A stretch of DNA of 64,000 nucleotides. It comes from Micropruina sp. Lineage in GTDB: Bacteria; Actinomycetota; Actinomycetes; Propionibacteriales; Propionibacteriaceae. Positions within the stretch are counted from its first letter, which is position 1, and each line of letters begins with the position of its first letter. Location: positions 1,736,001 through 1,800,000 of the forward strand of contig JADJTM010000001.1 of NCBI GenBank assembly GCA_016711205.1, written 5' to 3'. Shown here in pieces: positions 25,990-35,016 of this stretch. The notes under the pieces were generated by a model, which was given only the letters and a program-made list of their open reading frames with translations, was not told the DNA's origin and made no database searches. The position numbers were made by a program, and so were the translations under genes.

Positions 25990-27000
25990 TCAGCCTTCGG
26001 CAGTGGCCTGCTGGAAGCGCTGCACCCAGTCGCCGCCGGCGCGCACCCACAGCGAACTTCCCAGCGCCGATCCGGATTCGTCGATCGTGCGCCACAGCAG
26101 CAGCAACGCGTCTTCGGCGATGCGCTCGACGCGCACCACCTGCAGGTCGACCGGGTGCGGCAGCGGCGCGACGTCGGCCAGCAGGTCGGCGCGGGCGCAC
26201 AGCCGTCCGGAGAGCCCGACCTGGTACCAATCGGGGTGCAGCAGGCCGGCCATCGCGGCGGGGTCGGCGCGCAGCTCATCGCTGAGCAGAGCGCGTTCCA
26301 GGGCGATCACGTGCTCGTCGTCGGCCGGTTCGGGCTCCATCGAGAACAGGTCGGCGTCGTACCACTCGTCCGGCACCCCGGAGGCAGCAGAGCGTGCCGG
26401 CGCGGGTGCCTCGGCCGGCTGGGTGGACGGCGATGAAGGCTGATCGGGAGCAGGCGGCAGGGTCGTCGTGAGGTCCGGTTGTGTGGTCGCCTCGGCAGGG
26501 CTGCCGGCGGAGGGCACGGGCTCCGGCTCGGACGGGTCGACGACGAAGCCCGGCCCCGCCACCGGCCGACGGCCCTGGCTGTGCGCCACTGCGGCGGCAT
26601 TGGCCAACCGGTCGGCCTCTTCGTTGAGCGGATGCCCCGAATGGCCCTTGACCCATTCGAACCGGACGCGCCGGCCCTGCAGCGCCTCGTCCAGTGCCTT
26701 CATGATGTCGACGTTGAGCACCGGCTTGCCGTCGCCCTTGCGCCAGTTCTTGCGCTTCCAGCCCGGCATCCACTGGGTGATCGAGTTGATCACGTAGCGG
26801 GAGTCGCAGTAGATCAGCAGGTCGTCGTCGAGACCGGCGGTCTGCCGCAGCAGGTCGAGCACCGCGGTCAGCTCCCCCATGTTGTTGGTGCCGTGCGGCC
26901 ACCCGCCGCTGGCCCAGCGGCCGGCATCGATGTACCAGGCCCAACCGGCCGGGCCGGGGTTGCCGAGGGCGGAGCCGTCCGCGGCGGCGATCAGAGTCAC
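25990..27000 (-). CDS. rnhA: ribonuclease HI fused to a SnoaL/DUF4440-like domain
   Basis: A 336-residue two-domain protein. Residues 1-150 are RNase HI, cutting RNA in RNA-DNA hybrids, with its metal residues in AAADGSALGNPGPAGW, NNMGELTAVL, YCDSRYVINS and NEEADRLANAAA. A Pro/Ala/Ser-rich linker covers about 155-220. Residues about 235-336 look like a DUF4440 / NTF2-like fold (ALERALLSDELRADPAAMAGLLHPDWYQVG and SSLWVRAGGDWVQRF). The GTG at 27000 starts the conserved VTLIAAADGS; the open extension upstream is not conserved and no clear ribosome site was found for either. Confidence 0.85.
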   Translation of the reverse strand: MTLIAAADGSALGNPGPAGWAWYIDAGRWASGGWPHGTNNMGELTAVLDLLRQTAGLDDDLLIYCDSRYVINSITQWMPGWKRKNWRKGDGKPVLNVDIMKALDEALQGRRVRFEWVKGHSGHPLNEEADRLANAAAVAHSQGRRPVAGPGFVVDPSEPEPVPSAGSPAEATTQPDLTTTLPPAPDQPSSPSTQPAEAPAPARSAASGVPDEWYDADLFSMEPEPADDEHVIALERALLSDELRADPAAMAGLLHPDWYQVGLSGRLCARADLLADVAPLPHPVDLQVVRVERIAEDALLLLWRTIDESGSALGSSLWVRAGGDWVQRFQQATAEG

Positions 27001-27080
27001 CGGGTCATCGTGCCAGAGCCCGCCGGCGGACACGCCCGCGCGCTCACAGCGCACCACTTTCTGAAATCACCCGTGGCAGT

Positions 27081-27140
27081 GGCGCCTGAACCCGGCGCGT
27101 CGCGCGCCGACGCCCACGCTGGTGTCGGGATATCAGAGAC
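27081..27140 (+). repeat. short dispersed repeat, copy A
   Basis: About 60 bp sharing GAACCCGGCG, CTGGTGTC and a GGATATCAGA-type end with the segment at 34949-35008 in the same orientation. It can form a small hairpin of GACGCC with GGTGTC. It lies just upstream of the rnhA start. Confidence 0.6.
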
Positions 27141-27160
27141 TCACCGCAGCATGAGGGCGA

Positions 27161-27408
27161 GATCCCGGCGTCCGCCGGGATGACGGCAGGCCCGCTCGAA
27201 GCCAAGATCCCGCCGCATGACGGGGACTCATCCCGCTGCCGCGTCGCGGCCTTCGTCATCCCGGCGAATGCCGGGATCTCCTACAGCGCCCGAGATCCCG
27301 GCGTCCGCCGGGATGACGGGGCGAGAGCGCGGATGACGGGGCGAGAGCGCGGATGACGTGGCGAGAGCGGGGATGACGTGGCGAGATCCCGGCGTCCGCC
27401 GGGATGAC
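27161..27408. repeat. four REP-like copies with a 20-bp tandem spacer
   Basis: Within the 420-bp gap between recG and rnhA, REP-like copies lie at 27161-27184, 27255-27278 (inverted), 27294-27317 and 27385-27408. Between the last two is a short tandem array of about 20-bp units, GATGACGGGGCGAGAGCGCG, again starting with the GATGACG that ends a REP copy. Apart from these and the dispersed repeat at 27081, nothing else is seen in the gap. Confidence 0.9.
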
Positions 27409-27420
27409 ACAGTCCCCAGC

Positions 27421-29598
27421 TCAACTCAGTTCGAGCCAGTCCCCCGCGGCCAGTTGTTCGATCGAGGTGACCGCGTCCTGAAAGCCCGGGGTGGTGCGGG
27501 CCGGATCGCGCTGCACGGCCTGGGCGGCAATCGTTTTGGCGATGCCGATGATTTCGGCGTGCTCGAGCACGCTGAGCAGCCGCAGGCTGGATCGTCCACC
27601 CGATTGCTCGGCGCCCAGCACGTCGCCCTCGCGGCGCTGCACGAGGTCGAGTTCGGCCAGCGCGAAGCCGTCGGTGGTGGCGGCCACCGCACCCAGGCGA
27701 TCCTCGATCGTCCGGTCGTCGAGGGCGGACGAGATCAGCAGGCACACCCCGGGGTGCGCGCCTCGTCCGATGCGTCCGCGCAACTGGTGCAGCTGCGAGA
27801 TGCCGAACCGGTCGGCGTCCCAGATCACCATCATGGTGGCGTTCGGCACGTCGACGCCGACCTCGATCACCGTGGTGGCGACCAGCACGTCGAGGTCGCC
27901 GGCTCCGAAGGCCGCCATGGTCTGCTCTTTGACGTCGCTGGGCAGCTGGCCGTGCAGCATGCCGACCCGCAACCCGGCCAGGTGCACCGCACTCAGTTCG
28001 GCGGCCAGGTCGACCACCCCCATGCCGTCGTCGCTGGACTTGATGCGCGGCACCACCACGAACACCTGCCGGCCCTGCCCGACCTCTTCGACCACCCGCT
28101 GCCAGGCCCGCTCCACCCATCCGGGACGTCGCTTGGCATCGACCACGACCGTGCCGACCACCTGCCGGCCGGAGGGCAGTTCGGCGAGGGTGGAGACGTC
28201 CAGATCGCCGAAGATGGTCATGGCCACCGAGCGGGGAATCGGCGTGGCGGTCAGCACCAACACGTGCGGCCGGGCGGACGCCTTGTCGCTGAGCACCCCG
28301 CGCTGCTCGACCCCGAACCGGTGCTGCTCGTCGATCACGATGAAGCCCAGGTCGGCGAACTGAACCTTGTCGTGCAGCAGCGCGTGGGTGCCGATCACGA
28401 TGCCCGCCTCACCGGACGCGGCGCGCAGCAACGCCTCCCGCTTGGCCGCGGCCGGCAGCGAGCCGGTCAGGAGCACCACGTCGGTGGCCACCTCGGGTGA
28501 GCCGAGCAGCCGTCCGCCGGCCAGGTCGCCCATCAGGGCGCGAATCGTGGCGTAGTGCTGCTGGGCGAGCACCTCGGTGGGTGCCAGCAGCGCGCACTGG
28601 CCGCCGGCGTCCACAACGGCGAGCATGGCCCGCAACGCCACCACGGTCTTGCCCGAGCCGACCTCGCCCTGCAGCAGCCGCTGCATCGGACGCGCCCGGT
28701 CGAGTTCGTGGAAGAGGGTGTCGCTGACCACCTGCTGACCCTCGGTGAGCGTGAACGGCAGCCCGGCGTCCAGCGCGGCCAGCAGGCCATCGGACGTGGC
28801 CCGGCGCGGGATCGCGGTGTGGGTGGAGGCGTCCGCCCGGCGATAGGCCATGGTGAGCTGAGTGGCGAACGCCTCATCGAACCGCAGCCGCTCGGCGCCC
28901 GCCTGCGCCTCGGCCAGGGAGCGCGGCTGGTGCACCGCCGCGAAGGCGTCGGCCAGCGGCATCACGTCCGCGGCGTCGAGCACCCATTCGGGCCAGGGGT
29001 CGTCCGCGCCGCTGAGGGTGGCCAGCGCCAGCCGGCAGCATTCGGCGACCTTCCAGGTGGGCAGCTTCGCCGTGGCCGGATACATGCCGACCAGGGCGCT
29101 GCGGCTCATGGTGGCGATCAGCTGCTTCTTTTCGGACGACCCCACGATGGACCCGGACGCGTCGAGCATGACGAACTCGGGATGGGTGAGCTGCAGGCTG
29201 TCGCGGAACCGGCCGACCTTGCCGACGAAGATGCCTCGGACGCCCTTGCCGAGCTCGCGCTGCCAGTACTCGACCAGGTGTTCGCGGCCGAAGAAGGTGA
29301 CCGCCAAGTAGCCGTGGCCGTCGGTGAGCGTGACCTCGAGCCGGCTCGGACGGTTGCGGCCCCCGTTGACCACGTTGGTGCGGCTGACCTTGGCCATCAC
29401 GGCGACGTGCTCGCCCTCGGTGAGCGTGGCCAGTTCGGTGAGTTCGGTGCCGGAGAGGTACCGGCGGGGCAGGTGGCGCAGCAGGTCGCCGACGGTGTGG
29501 ATGTGCAGCTTCTCGAGGTCTTTGGCGGTGCGGGCGCCCAGCACGTCGGCCACCGGAGCGTTGAGCTCGCCGAACGACTGCGTGCGCCACGTCACCAT
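27421..29598 (-). CDS. recG: ATP-dependent DNA helicase RecG
   Basis: A 725-residue superfamily 2 helicase that reverses stalled forks and processes Holliday junctions. The N-terminal wedge/OB domain covers about residues 1-170 (DLLRHLPRRYL, VMAKVSRTNV). The helicase core has LLQGEVGSGKTVVALRAML (Walker A), LLAPTEVLAQQHYATI, VIDEQHRFGVEQR (DEQH box), LVLTATPIPRSVAMT and GRIGRGAHPGVCLL. The ATG at 29598 (MVTWRTQSFGEL) is chosen over an ATG 51 bp upstream. It follows rpmB as in other Actinobacteria. Confidence 0.96.
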   Translation of the reverse strand: MVTWRTQSFGELNAPVADVLGARTAKDLEKLHIHTVGDLLRHLPRRYLSGTELTELATLTEGEHVAVMAKVSRTNVVNGGRNRPSRLEVTLTDGHGYLAVTFFGREHLVEYWQRELGKGVRGIFVGKVGRFRDSLQLTHPEFVMLDASGSIVGSSEKKQLIATMSRSALVGMYPATAKLPTWKVAECCRLALATLSGADDPWPEWVLDAADVMPLADAFAAVHQPRSLAEAQAGAERLRFDEAFATQLTMAYRRADASTHTAIPRRATSDGLLAALDAGLPFTLTEGQQVVSDTLFHELDRARPMQRLLQGEVGSGKTVVALRAMLAVVDAGGQCALLAPTEVLAQQHYATIRALMGDLAGGRLLGSPEVATDVVLLTGSLPAAAKREALLRAASGEAGIVIGTHALLHDKVQFADLGFIVIDEQHRFGVEQRGVLSDKASARPHVLVLTATPIPRSVAMTIFGDLDVSTLAELPSGRQVVGTVVVDAKRRPGWVERAWQRVVEEVGQGRQVFVVVPRIKSSDDGMGVVDLAAELSAVHLAGLRVGMLHGQLPSDVKEQTMAAFGAGDLDVLVATTVIEVGVDVPNATMMVIWDADRFGISQLHQLRGRIGRGAHPGVCLLISSALDDRTIEDRLGAVAATTDGFALAELDLVQRREGDVLGAEQSGGRSSLRLLSVLEHAEIIGIAKTIAAQAVQRDPARTTPGFQDAVTSIEQLAAGDWLELS

Positions 29599-29699
29599 GG
29601 GCGGAAGCCTAATGGGGGCCTCCGACAGGATCCGAACGGCCGGCGGCAACGGCCGGTCCGCACGTCAGCGCGCGCCCGTCTACGACATCGTCCGGACAG

Positions 29700-29725
29700 C
29701 AAAAGAACCCGCCGCAGCGGGTTCT
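29700..29725 (-). terminator. rpmB intrinsic terminator
   Basis: AGAACCCGC and GCGGGTTCT pair around CGCA. On the minus strand the stem is followed by TTTTGC. It lies 16 bp past the rpmB stop and separates rpmB from recG transcription. Confidence 0.85.
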
Positions 29726-29741
29726 CAGCATGCCGGTCAGG

Positions 29742-29927
29742 TCAGCGGGTGACCTTGCCGGACTTCAGGCACGACGTGCACACGTTGAGCCGCTTGGGGG
29801 CACCCTCGACCACGGCGCGCACGCGCTGGATGTTCGGGTTCCACCGGCGGTTGGTCTTCTTCTTCGACCAGGGCACGTTGTGGCCAAAGCCTGGGCCCTT
29901 GGCGCAGATGTCACACACGGCAGCCAC
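29742..29927 (-). CDS. rpmB: 50S ribosomal protein L28
   Basis: A 61-residue protein starting VAAVCDICAKGPGFGHNVPW, the conserved L28 N-terminus. Cysteines in CDICAK and CTSCLKSG mark the zinc-binding form. The GTG at 29927 has GAGGAG upstream. An intrinsic terminator follows. Confidence 0.96.
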   Translation of the reverse strand: MAAVCDICAKGPGFGHNVPWSKKKTNRRWNPNIQRVRAVVEGAPKRLNVCTSCLKSGKVTR

Positions 29928-30018
29928 TGGTAACTCCTCGATTGCTTGGGATCGGCCCCAACAGGGACCGTCCAATAATACCCGAGCGCCTCGCGAGGCA
30001 CCTAATCGAGAGCGACGC

Positions 30019-31701
30019 TCAGGCCGAGACCACCACCGGCAGAATCATCGGACGGCGCCGGTAGGTGTTGCTGACCCAGCGTCCGACGATGCGCCGCACC
30101 ACCTGCTGCAGGCCTCGGACGTCCTCGCCGCCGTCAGCCATCGCCTGCTCGACCGCTTTGGCGATCTCACCCTTGACGCCTTCGAACACCGTGTCGTCCT
30201 CGACGAAGCCGCGGGCGTGAATGTCGGGGCCGCTGACCAGCCGGCCCGAATGCAGGTTCACCACCAGCACCACGCTGATGAAGCCGTCCGAACCCAGGAT
30301 CTTGCGGTCGCTCAGCTCGGCATCGCCGATGTCACCCACCGTGGAGCCGTCCACGAAGATGTAGCCGCAGTCGAGCCGTCCGACCACCTTCGCGCGGCCC
30401 TTGGCCAGGTCGACCACGGCGCCGTCCTCGACCACGATCGCTTGATCCCGAGGGACGCCCGTGGCGACCGCCAGGTCGGCGTTGGCGATCAGGTGCCGGA
30501 TCTCGCCGTGCACCGGCATCGCGTTGCGGGGCTTGATCAGGTTGTAGCAGTAGAGCAGCTCCCCCGCCGAGGCGTGCCCCGACACGTGCACCAGCGCGTT
30601 GCCCTTGTGCACCACGGTGACGCCGTTGCGGGCCAGCCCGTTGATCACCCGGTAGACCGAGTTCTCGTTGCCCGGAATCAGGGACGAGGCCAGCAGCACC
30701 ACGTCGCCCGGCCCTGCGGTGACCACGGGGTGCTCGTGGTTCGAGATGCGCGACAGTGCCGACAGCGGTTCACCCTGTGACCCGGTCGACACCAGCACCA
30801 CCTTGTCGTCGGGGTAGTTCTCGAGTTGCTTGAGTTCGATCAGGGTGTTCGGCGGCACCCGAAGGTACCCGAGTTCCTGCGCGACGGTCATGTTGCGCAC
30901 CATGGAGCGTCCGACGTAGACCACCTTGCGACCGTGCCGGACGGCGGCGTCCAGCACCTGCTGCACGCGGTGCACGTGCGAGGCGAAGCAGGCCACGATC
31001 AGCTTCTGTTTGGCCGAGCCGAACACGCGCTCCATGGCCGGTTCGATGTCGCGCTCGTGGGTGGTGAAGCCCGGGGTCTCGGCGTTGGTGGAGTCGGCCA
31101 TGAACAGGTCCACGCCCTCTTCGCCCAGCCGGGCGAAGCCGCGCAGGTCGGTGAGCCGGCCGTCGAGCGGCAGCTGGTCCATCTTGAAGTCGCCGGTGTG
31201 CAGCACCAGGCCCGCGGAGGTGCGCAGGGCGATCGCCAGCGCGTCCGGAATGGAGTGGTTGACAGCCAGGAACTCCAGGTCGAACTCGCCCACCTTGATA
31301 CGGGTGCCTTCGGCAACCACCCGCAGATCAACGTCGCGCAGCCGGTGTTCCTTCAGCTTCTCGCGCAGCAGCGCCAGGGTGAGCCGCGAGCCCAGCACCG
31401 GAATGTTCGGCCGCCGCCGCAACAGGTACGGCACGGCGCCGATGTGGTCCTCGTGGCCGTGGGTGAGCACCAGGGCCTGGATGTCGTCCAGCTGGTCTTC
31501 GATCAGATGGAGGCCGGGCAGGATCAGGTCCACGCCCGGATGGTCGTCGGAGGGGAACAGCACACCGCAGTCGATCATCAGCAGTTGGCCGTTGATCTCG
31601 AAGGTGGTGCTGTTGCGGCCCACGTCGCCGAGGCCGCCGAGCGGGGTCACACGCAAGGTGTCGGGGGCGAGGGTGGGGGGTGTCTTCAACATGTCACGCA
31701 C
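30019..31701 (-). CDS. rnj: ribonuclease J
   Basis: A 560-residue metallo-beta-lactamase/beta-CASP nuclease with 5' exo- and endonuclease activity in mRNA decay and rRNA maturation. The lactamase motif is LTHGHEDHIGAVPYLL. Further metal ligands lie in VNHSIPDALAIAL and HTGDFKMD. The beta-CASP part has FASHVHRVQQVLDAAV, STGSQGEPLSAL and HVSGHAS. GTG at 31701 or ATG at 31692 could start translation; AGGGTGAG lies closer to the GTG. dapA, a frequent neighbour of rnj in Actinobacteria, is not here. Confidence 0.95.
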   Translation of the reverse strand: MRDMLKTPPTLAPDTLRVTPLGGLGDVGRNSTTFEINGQLLMIDCGVLFPSDDHPGVDLILPGLHLIEDQLDDIQALVLTHGHEDHIGAVPYLLRRRPNIPVLGSRLTLALLREKLKEHRLRDVDLRVVAEGTRIKVGEFDLEFLAVNHSIPDALAIALRTSAGLVLHTGDFKMDQLPLDGRLTDLRGFARLGEEGVDLFMADSTNAETPGFTTHERDIEPAMERVFGSAKQKLIVACFASHVHRVQQVLDAAVRHGRKVVYVGRSMVRNMTVAQELGYLRVPPNTLIELKQLENYPDDKVVLVSTGSQGEPLSALSRISNHEHPVVTAGPGDVVLLASSLIPGNENSVYRVINGLARNGVTVVHKGNALVHVSGHASAGELLYCYNLIKPRNAMPVHGEIRHLIANADLAVATGVPRDQAIVVEDGAVVDLAKGRAKVVGRLDCGYIFVDGSTVGDIGDAELSDRKILGSDGFISVVLVVNLHSGRLVSGPDIHARGFVEDDTVFEGVKGEIAKAVEQAMADGGEDVRGLQQVVRRIVGRWVSNTYRRRPMILPVVVSA

Positions 31702-31909
31702 ACGCTCACCCTAGTGGTGCGTGGCCGCCCGACCGTTGCCCGGCCATTCGCCTGGCCGGTCCGGGACCGAATCCACGAGAATTGCACGCCAGGCGAAGGG
31801 ACACGCCTACCGGTGGGCGGGTCGCCCGGGCTGCCGTGCGATTCTCGGACCCTCCCGCCGCCACGGGTGGCGCGGGCCGCGGAGCGCGCACCACCGTTAG
31901 GCTGAGGCG

Positions 31910-32458
31910 GTGCTCGCCGATTCCGTCCGACTGGCCCTCCCCGCCGAGGCTGCGCAGCTCGCGGCGATCCAGCGCCGGGGCTGGGTGCAGCAACTGCCGG
32001 CCGAGCTCGCCGACTCCGTGCTGGCCGAGGTCGACCTGGAGGCCATGACCGCCTCGTGGCATGCGGCCATCGTCCGACCGCCGCTGGCGCAGTTCCGGGT
32101 GCTGGCTGCCATCGCGGACGAGCGAGTGGTGGGGTTCGCGGCGCTCGGACCCAGCGCCGACGCCGATGCCGAACCGGGCACGGACGGCCTGGTGGCCGAG
32201 TTCACCATCGACCCGCAGGCGCAGCGCAGCGGCCACGGCTCCCGGCTGCTCAACGCCTGCGTCGACACCCTGCGGGCCGACGGCTTCGAGCGCGCCACCT
32301 GGTGGGTTCGCTCGACCGACGACGTGTTGCGCGGCTTCCTGGTGGACGCGGGCTGGGCCCCGGACGGCAGCCACCAGGAGGTAGGTACCGACGACGACCG
32401 CGTCCGGCTGAAGCTGATCAGGCTGCACACCGACATCAAGGCGCGCTCTTCGGTGTGA
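31910..32458 (+). CDS. GNAT-family N-acetyltransferase
   Basis: A 182-residue acyltransferase. The acetyl-CoA site appears as LVAEFTIDPQAQRSGHGSRLLNACV (the Q/RxxGxG/A loop is QRSGHGS), followed by FERATWWVRSTDDVLRGFLVDAGW. N-terminal strands precede LAAIADERVVGFAALG. The GTG at 31910 has GGCTGAGG upstream. It precedes the CoA transferase by 96 bp in the same direction but shows no functional tie. The acceptor is unknown. Confidence 0.85.
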   Translation: MLADSVRLALPAEAAQLAAIQRRGWVQQLPAELADSVLAEVDLEAMTASWHAAIVRPPLAQFRVLAAIADERVVGFAALGPSADADAEPGTDGLVAEFTIDPQAQRSGHGSRLLNACVDTLRADGFERATWWVRSTDDVLRGFLVDAGWAPDGSHQEVGTDDDRVRLKLIRLHTDIKARSSV

Positions 32459-32554
32459 TTTGTGTCGGGTTCGACGGCACCCCTGCGGTTGATCCGCCAC
32501 GCTGGGGTTGAACACCACACGGCAGGCCGAGCGCCACCACGAAGGAGGACGAGG

Positions 32555-33850
32555 ATGTCCCATCAGCAGCAACTCGACCGGTTGCGCACCGATCCGGCCA
32601 CGGCCGTGCAGGTGGTGCGTGACGGCGACACCATTGTGGTGCCGATCGCCGCCGGCGAACCGCCCGCACTGCTCACCGCACTGTCCGAGCGCCGCGAGCA
32701 CCTGCGCGGGGTCGTGGTGTCGCAACTGCTCGGCCTGGGTCGCTATGAGTACCTGAGCGAGGCCCACGCCGGCCACATCCGGCACTCATCGCCGTTTCTC
32801 GGGGCGGCCACCCGCGCCGGGGCCGAGGAGGGCTGGATCGACTGGGTGCCCGCCCACTTCTCCGAGGTTCCGGTGCTCATCCGGCAAGGGCTGATGCCGT
32901 GCGATGTGGTGTTCGCGCAGGTGTCGCCGATGAGCGCGGACGGCCTGTTCGCGCTCGGCGTCAGCACCGACTACACCCTGGCCGCCATCGAGAAGGCGCG
33001 CGCCGTGGTGCTCGAGCTGAACCCACAGTTGCCGTTCACCTACGGCAACTGCCACGTGCACATCGATCAGGTCACCCACGTGGTGGACGGCACCACCGCC
33101 TTGGTCGAGCTCGCACCGTCGGTGATCGGGCCCACCCAGGTCGCGATCGCCGAGCATGTCGCCGCACTGATTCCCGACGGCAGCACGCTGCAGATCGGCA
33201 TCGGCGGCATTCCGGACGCCGTGGTCAAGCACCTGATGACCAAGAACGACCTGGGCCTGCACACCGAGATGCTGGGCGACGGCACCCTGTCGCTGATCGA
33301 GGCCGGGGTGATCACCAACGCCCGCAAGAACCTGCACCCCGGCAAGATGATCGCCACGTTCGCCCTTGGTTCGGCCCGGCTGTACGAGTTCATGGACCAT
33401 CACCCGCACCTCGAGCTGCACCCCGTCGACTACACCAACGCCCCCGCGTCCGCCAGCCGCAACGACAACCTGCACTCGATCAACGGCACCCTCGCGGTGG
33501 ACTTCTTCGGCCAGTGCGCCTCCGAATCGCTGGGCCGGCGCCCGTTCTCGGGCCCCGGCGGCCAGGTCGACTTCGTCCGGGCAGCCAACGCCTCCCGGGG
33601 CGGCAAGTCGATCATCGTGCTGCCCGCCACCGCCAAGGGCGACACGATCAGCCGGATCGTCGCCGGTCACGGCCCCGGCACCCCGATCACCACCGGCAAG
33701 AACGACGTCGACCACGTGGTGACCGAGTTCGGCGTCGCGCGGCTGCGTGGACGCTCGGTGCGCGACCGAACCCGATCCCTGATCGAGATCGCCCACCCGG
33801 CCTTTCGTGACGAACTCACCCAGCAGGCCAAGGATCTGCGCCTCTGGTGA
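32555..33850 (+). CDS. acetyl-CoA hydrolase/transferase family CoA-transferase
   Basis: A 431-residue enzyme of the class I CoA-transferase group (acetate:CoA, propionate or 4-hydroxybutyrate CoA-transferases and succinyl-CoA:acetate transferase). The glycine-rich GIGGIPDAVVKHL and LGLHTEMLGDGTLSLIEAG, with the candidate catalytic glutamate in HTEM, fit the family. PFSGPGGQVDFVRAANASRGGKSI follows in the C-terminal half. The ATG at 32555 has a strong GAAGGAGGA site, which overrides the longer open frame. It would exchange CoA between short-chain acids, plausible in a propionate-type fermenter; the exact substrate cannot be fixed. Confidence 0.88.
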   Translation: MSHQQQLDRLRTDPATAVQVVRDGDTIVVPIAAGEPPALLTALSERREHLRGVVVSQLLGLGRYEYLSEAHAGHIRHSSPFLGAATRAGAEEGWIDWVPAHFSEVPVLIRQGLMPCDVVFAQVSPMSADGLFALGVSTDYTLAAIEKARAVVLELNPQLPFTYGNCHVHIDQVTHVVDGTTALVELAPSVIGPTQVAIAEHVAALIPDGSTLQIGIGGIPDAVVKHLMTKNDLGLHTEMLGDGTLSLIEAGVITNARKNLHPGKMIATFALGSARLYEFMDHHPHLELHPVDYTNAPASASRNDNLHSINGTLAVDFFGQCASESLGRRPFSGPGGQVDFVRAANASRGGKSIIVLPATAKGDTISRIVAGHGPGTPITTGKNDVDHVVTEFGVARLRGRSVRDRTRSLIEIAHPAFRDELTQQAKDLRLW

Positions 33851-33893
33851 CGCCACTGGCTCTCGCCCGACCGGCCCGCCTACGGTGGGACGC

Positions 33894-34946
33894 ATGAGCG
33901 ATGACCAGGTCGAGCACGTCAGTGGCGGTGTGTACTCCACGGAGGGCAAAGAGTTCACGCGAGACACCCGCTACATCAACGACCGCATCGTGGCCGAGCC
34001 ACAGGGTCCGGACGAGTGGCCCGCCGAGCCGGGCCGCTACCGGCTGATCGCCGCGCGGGCCTGCCCCTGGGCGAATCGGGCGATCATCGTCCGCCGCCTG
34101 CTGGGCCTCGAGGACGCCTTCTCGCTCGGCCTGCCCGGCCCCACCCACGACGCCGACTCGTGGACCTTCGACCTCGACCCCGGCGGCGTCGACCCGGTGC
34201 TGGGCATCCACCGGCTCAAAGACGCCTACCTGAAGCGGTTTCCGGACTATCCGCGCGGCATCACCGTGCCGGCCATGGTCGAGATCGCCAGCGGCGAGGT
34301 GGTCACCAACGACTTCGCGCAGCTCACCGAGGACTTCTCGACCCAGTGGAGGCCCCACCAGCGCGAGGGCGCTCCCGACCTGTGGCCGTCCGAGCACGCG
34401 GACGAGCAGCGAGAGGTGATACAGCGGATCTACACCGAGGTGAACAACGGCGTCTACCGGTGCGGATTCGCCGGCAGCCAGGAAGCCTACGACGCCGCCT
34501 TCGACCGGCTCTGGACGGCGCTGGACTGGCTCGAAGCCCGGCTCAGCACCCGTCGCTACCTGATCGGCGACACGATCACCGAGGCGGACGTGCGGCTGTT
34601 CACCACCCTGGTGCGCTTCGACCCCGTCTACCACGGGCACTTCAAGTGCAACCGCAGCAAGCTGGCCGAACTACCCGCGCTGTGGGGGTACGCCCGCGAC
34701 CTGTACCAGACCCCGGGCTTCGGCGACACGGTCGACTTCGTGCAGATCAAGCAGCACTACTACATCGTGCATCGCGACCTGAACCCGCTCGGCATCGTGC
34801 CGAAGGGGCCGGACCTCTCCGGCTGGCTGACCGAGCACGGCCGCGCGGCGCTGGGTGGCCGTCCGTTCGGTGACGGCACGCCGCCCGGCCCGGTACGCGC
34901 CGGCGACGAGGTACCGAACCCGGGCGTTCTGACATCACCCGTCTGA
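33894..34946 (+). CDS. Xi-class glutathione S-transferase family protein
   Basis: A 350-residue protein of the glutathionyl-hydroquinone reductase (YqjG/ECM4) group. The catalytic cysteine is in RACPWANRAIIVRRLLG near residue 53, where the family has ACPWAHR. The N-terminal thioredoxin-fold strand RYLIA and the C-terminal helical part with EVNNGVYRCGFAGSQEAYDAAF and YLIGDTITEADVRLFTTLVRFD are typical. Actinobacteria generally make mycothiol, so the physiological thiol may be mycothiol. The ATG at 33894 gives the family N-terminus. It ends 70 bp before acdS, facing it. Confidence 0.88.
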   Translation: MSDDQVEHVSGGVYSTEGKEFTRDTRYINDRIVAEPQGPDEWPAEPGRYRLIAARACPWANRAIIVRRLLGLEDAFSLGLPGPTHDADSWTFDLDPGGVDPVLGIHRLKDAYLKRFPDYPRGITVPAMVEIASGEVVTNDFAQLTEDFSTQWRPHQREGAPDLWPSEHADEQREVIQRIYTEVNNGVYRCGFAGSQEAYDAAFDRLWTALDWLEARLSTRRYLIGDTITEADVRLFTTLVRFDPVYHGHFKCNRSKLAELPALWGYARDLYQTPGFGDTVDFVQIKQHYYIVHRDLNPLGIVPKGPDLSGWLTEHGRAALGGRPFGDGTPPGPVRAGDEVPNPGVLTSPV

Positions 34947-34948
34947 GT

Positions 34949-35008
34949 GAGCGCCGAACCCGGCGTGTCGCCGACCGACACCCCGACTGGTGTCAGGATT
35001 TCAGAATG
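34949..35008 (+). repeat. short dispersed repeat, copy B
   Basis: This matches the segment at 27081-27140 over about 60 bp (GCCGAACCCGGCG, CTGGTGTCAGGAT, TTCAGA). It contains the hairpin GACACC-CCGACT-GGTGTC. It lies between the converging GST and acdS genes, where it could also help termination. Confidence 0.6.
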
Positions 35009-35016
35009 GTCGCGGG

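Noticed and set aside
32459..32520. tRNA-like GGGTTCGA motif
   Set aside because: No cloverleaf arms or acceptor stem could be paired around it.
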